Source: Pseudomonas sp. GM48 (GTDB lineage Bacteria > Pseudomonadota > Gammaproteobacteria > Pseudomonadales > Pseudomonadaceae). Taken from it: 64,000 bases of DNA. Made by a program: the position numbers and the translations under genes. Shown here piece after piece: positions 61,209 through 64,000 of the stretch. Where the stretch lies: NCBI RefSeq assembly GCF_000282335.1, contig NZ_AKJM01000105.1:50786-114785 (forward strand). The letters run 5' to 3'. Positions within the stretch are counted from its first letter, which is position 1; every line of letters begins with the position of its first letter. The notes under the pieces are model-generated. The model ran no database searches, had not been told where the DNA came from, and was given only the letters and a program-made list of their open reading frames with translations.

Positions 61209-63866
61209 ATGCGCACCGAACAACCGAAGATGATTTACCTGAAGGACTATCAGGCGCCCGAGTACCTGATCGACGAAACACACCTGACCTTCGAGTTGTA
61301 CGAGGACCACAGCCTGGTCCATGCGCAACTGGTGATGCGCCGCAACCCTGAGCGTGGCCCGGGCCTGCCGCCGCTGGTGCTGGACGGCCAGCAGCTGGAA
61401 CTGCTGTCGGTCACCCTGGCCGACCAGGAGCTTTCTGCGGCGCAGTATCAGCTGACCGAGAATCACCTGACCCTGCAACCGACCAGCGCTACCTTCACGG
61501 TCGATACCAGCGTCAGGATCCACCCGGAAACCAACACCGCGCTGGAAGGCCTGTACAAGTCCGGCACGATGTTCTGCACCCAGTGCGAGGCCGAAGGCTT
61601 CCGCAAGATCACCTATTACCTCGACCGCCCGGACGTGATGAGCACCTTCACCACCACGGTGGTCGCGGAACAACACAGCTATCCGGTGTTGCTGTCCAAC
61701 GGCAACCCGATTGCTTCCGGCCCTGGCGAAGACGGCCGGCACTGGGCGACCTGGGAAGACCCGTTCAAGAAACCGGCGTATCTGTTTGCGCTGGTGGCCG
61801 GCGACCTGTGGTGCGTCGAAGACAGCTTCACCACCATGAACGAGCGCAATGTGGCGCTGCGCATTTACGTCGAGCCGGAAAACATCGACAAGTGCCAGCA
61901 CGCCATGAATAGCCTGAAAAAGTCCATGCGCTGGGACGAGGAGGTCTACGGTCGCGAATACGATCTGGACATCTTCATGATCGTCGCCGTGAATGATTTC
62001 AACATGGGTGCCATGGAGAACAAGGGCCTCAACATCTTCAACTCCAGCGCCGTGCTGGCCAAGGCCGAAACCGCCACCGACGCCGCGCACCAGCGGGTTG
62101 AAGCGATCGTTGCCCATGAATACTTCCACAACTGGTCGGGCAACCGCGTGACCTGCCGCGACTGGTTCCAGTTGTCGCTCAAGGAAGGCTTCACCGTGTT
62201 CCGCGATGCCGGTTTCTCCTCGGACATGAACTCGGCCACGGTCAAGCGCATCCAGGACGTGGCGTACCTGCGCACCCACCAGTTCGCCGAAGACGCCGGC
62301 CCCATGGCCCATGCCGTGCGCCCGGACAGCTTCATCGAGATTTCCAACTTCTACACCCTGACCGTGTACGAAAAGGGCTCGGAAGTGGTCGGCATGATCC
62401 ACACCTTGCTCGGTGCCGACGGCTTCCGTAAAGGCAGCGACCTGTACTTCGAACGCCACGACGGCCAGGCCGTGACTTGTGATGACTTCATCAAGGCCAT
62501 GGAAGACGCCAACGGTGTCGACCTGACCCAGTTCAAACGCTGGTACAGCCAGGCCGGGACCCCACGTCTGGCGGTGAGCGAGTCCTACGACGCAGCGGCG
62601 AAAACCTACAGCCTGACTTTCCGCCAGAGCTGCCCGGAAACCCCGGACAAGGTGCAAAAACTGCCGTTCGTGATCCCGGTCGAGCTGGGGCTGCTGGATT
62701 CCAAAGGTGCAGCGATTGCCCTGCGTCTTTCCGGTGAAGCGTCGGCGCAAGGTACCTCGCGGGTCATTTCCGTGACTGAAGCCGAGCAGACCTTCACCTT
62801 CGTCGACATCGCCGAACAACCGCTGCCGTCGTTGCTGCGCGGCTTCTCGGCGCCGGTGAAACTGAGCTTCCCGTACAATCGCGATCAGTTGATGTTCCTG
62901 ATGCAGCACGACAGCGACGGCTTCAACCGCTGGGATGCCGGCCAGCAACTGTCGGTGCAGGTGCTGCAGGAGTTGATCGCCCAGCAGCAGAAGGGCGAAG
63001 CACTGGTGCTCGATCAGCGTCTGGTGTCGGCGTTGCGCACGGTGCTCTCGGACGAGTCGCTGGATCAGGCCATGGTCGCCGAAATGCTCTCGTTGCCGAG
63101 CGAGGCGTACCTGACTGAAATCAGCGAAGTGGCGGATGTCGAAGCGATTCACAGCGCCCGCGAGTTTGCCCGTAAACAATTGGCCGATGCGTTGTTCGAT
63201 AGCCTGTGGCTGCGTTATCAAGCCAATCGCGAGCTTTCGAAGCAAACTCCGTACGTGGCCGAAGCCGAGCATTTTGCCCGCCGCGCCTTGCAGAACATCG
63301 CGCTGTCGTACCTGATGCTCAGCGGCAAGCCGGAGGTTCTGGCGGTGACGCTGGAGCAGTTCGACGCGTGCGACAACATGACCGAGCGCCTGACCGCACT
63401 CGCCGTGTTGGTCAATTCACCGTTCGAAGCCGAGAAAGCCAAGGCACTGGCCAGTTTCGCCGAGCATTTCAAGGACAACCCGCTGGTCATGGATCAGTGG
63501 TTCAGTGTCCAGGCCGGCAGCGTGTTGCCGGGCGGGCTTGCGCGGGTCAAGGCGTTGATGCAGCACCCGGCGTTCAACATCAAGAACCCGAACAAGGTGC
63601 GGGCACTGGTCGGCGCGTTTGCCGGGCAGAACCTGATCAACTTCCATGCCGCCGACGGTTCCGGGTATCGCTTCCTGGCGGATCTGGTGATTGAGTTGAA
63701 CGGCTTTAATCCGCAGATTGCTTCGCGTCAATTGGCGCCTTTGACTCGCTGGCGCAAGTACGACAGCGCTCGTCAGGCTTTGATGAAGGGGGAGCTGGAG
63801 CGGATTCGTGCTTCGGGTCAGTTGTCTAGCGATGTGTATGAAGTGGTCAGCAAGAGTTTGGCTTGA
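61209..63866 (+). CDS. pepN: Aminopeptidase N
   Basis: Zinc metallopeptidase of the M1 family, 885 residues, full length. The substrate motif GAMENKGLN is near residue 273, and the zinc site HEYFHNW uses His303, His307 and Glu326 with catalytic Glu304. The N-terminal beta domain and C-terminal helical domain are intact. It removes N-terminal residues from peptides in the cytoplasm. Only 10 bp after the DUF2797 gene, so it is probably the last gene of the transcript. Confidence 0.96.
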   Translation: MRTEQPKMIYLKDYQAPEYLIDETHLTFELYEDHSLVHAQLVMRRNPERGPGLPPLVLDGQQLELLSVTLADQELSAAQYQLTENHLTLQPTSATFTVDTSVRIHPETNTALEGLYKSGTMFCTQCEAEGFRKITYYLDRPDVMSTFTTTVVAEQHSYPVLLSNGNPIASGPGEDGRHWATWEDPFKKPAYLFALVAGDLWCVEDSFTTMNERNVALRIYVEPENIDKCQHAMNSLKKSMRWDEEVYGREYDLDIFMIVAVNDFNMGAMENKGLNIFNSSAVLAKAETATDAAHQRVEAIVAHEYFHNWSGNRVTCRDWFQLSLKEGFTVFRDAGFSSDMNSATVKRIQDVAYLRTHQFAEDAGPMAHAVRPDSFIEISNFYTLTVYEKGSEVVGMIHTLLGADGFRKGSDLYFERHDGQAVTCDDFIKAMEDANGVDLTQFKRWYSQAGTPRLAVSESYDAAAKTYSLTFRQSCPETPDKVQKLPFVIPVELGLLDSKGAAIALRLSGEASAQGTSRVISVTEAEQTFTFVDIAEQPLPSLLRGFSAPVKLSFPYNRDQLMFLMQHDSDGFNRWDAGQQLSVQVLQELIAQQQKGEALVLDQRLVSALRTVLSDESLDQAMVAEMLSLPSEAYLTEISEVADVEAIHSAREFARKQLADALFDSLWLRYQANRELSKQTPYVAEAEHFARRALQNIALSYLMLSGKPEVLAVTLEQFDACDNMTERLTALAVLVNSPFEAEKAKALASFAEHFKDNPLVMDQWFSVQAGSVLPGGLARVKALMQHPAFNIKNPNKVRALVGAFAGQNLINFHAADGSGYRFLADLVIELNGFNPQIASRQLAPLTRWRKYDSARQALMKGELERIRASGQLSSDVYEVVSKSLA

Positions 63867-63883
63867 TCTTGGCTTTTTGAACT

Positions 63884-64000
63884 TGGCGGCCTTTGGGCCG
63901 ACCAGGTTCTGGGTTGATTGAGTACATATCCGTTGCTGCGGTAACGGCCACTTAGGGTTTCGCCCTTACGGCGAGTCCCTTTTGGCAAACGCCCCAAAAG
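63884..64000 (+). repeat. Dispersed Pseudomonas-type repeat at window end (cut by edge)
   Basis: Contains the hairpin CCGTTGCTGCGGTAACGG (63930-63947) and the run AGGGTTTCGCCCTTACGGCG, continuing to CAAACGCCCCAAAAG at the edge. I recognise this as a dispersed element often seen next to genes in fluorescent Pseudomonas; its left limit is not sharp. Confidence 0.5.

Noticed and set aside
61152..63272. 706-residue open frame opposite pepN
   Set aside because: Shadow of a high-GC coding region; low complexity, with no domain, while pepN on the other strand is certain.
1..64000. CRISPR arrays and tRNA/rRNA genes
   Set aside because: No regularly spaced direct repeats and no cloverleaf or rRNA-like stretch noticed on reading; a tRNA scan would settle it.

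Overview
The window looks like a chromosome segment of a fluorescens-group Pseudomonas. The evidence is the core block on the right (dnaQ, an LdcA-type decarboxylase, nadK, a rhomboid protease, YeaC/DUF1315, DUF2797, pepN), Pseudomonas-type REP palindromes, and high-GC codon use there. About 48 kb of accessory metabolic genes and one mobile element lie to the left of dnaQ. No tRNA, rRNA or CRISPR array was seen.

1-6.6 kb: the 3' part of a zinc alcohol dehydrogenase gene is cut by the window edge. Then come an atypical SDR, a divergent LysR regulator, a VOC protein, a dicarboxylate/glutamate symporter and a periplasmic gamma-glutamyltransferase. 6.9-19.7 kb: a catabolic cluster built around a RutA-like flavin monooxygenase, with its own flavin reductase, a private RibB, a carboxymuconolactone-decarboxylase-like protein, an alpha/beta hydrolase, an SDR, a GST, a ribose-type ABC importer and a RidA-superfamily deaminase-like protein. 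Four copies of a 15-bp element (one diverged) lie around the GntR regulator gene and in the divergent GST/flavin-reductase promoter. The substrate is unknown; the gene set looks like a parallel of the Rut pyrimidine pathway for another ring compound.

20.2-28.9 kb: an oxaloacetate decarboxylase-like lyase, LysR and AraC regulators, an APC permease and an NTF2-like protein. Next are two tandem NemR-like TetR regulators with three matching operator palindromes, an Old Yellow Enzyme and an SDR. 29-38.7 kb: a truncated LysR gene and an azurin gene remnant, then an amino-acid module. It has a class III aminotransferase, a semialdehyde dehydrogenase, a polar amino-acid ABC transporter, a MocR regulator and a hydroxyacid dehydrogenase, and resembles beta-alanine/GABA-type amine use.

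38.7-48.4 kb: a mobile-element region. Three overlapping tyrosine recombinase genes plus a small TnpC-like coiled-coil gene run leftward from the dnaQ start. Possible cargo is an orphan AAA-type ATPase, several hypothetical genes and a divergent XRE/hypothetical pair with a perfect operator palindrome. The element abuts dnaQ and seems to have replaced its start codon. 48.4-64 kb: conserved Pseudomonas housekeeping genes with REP pairs between them.
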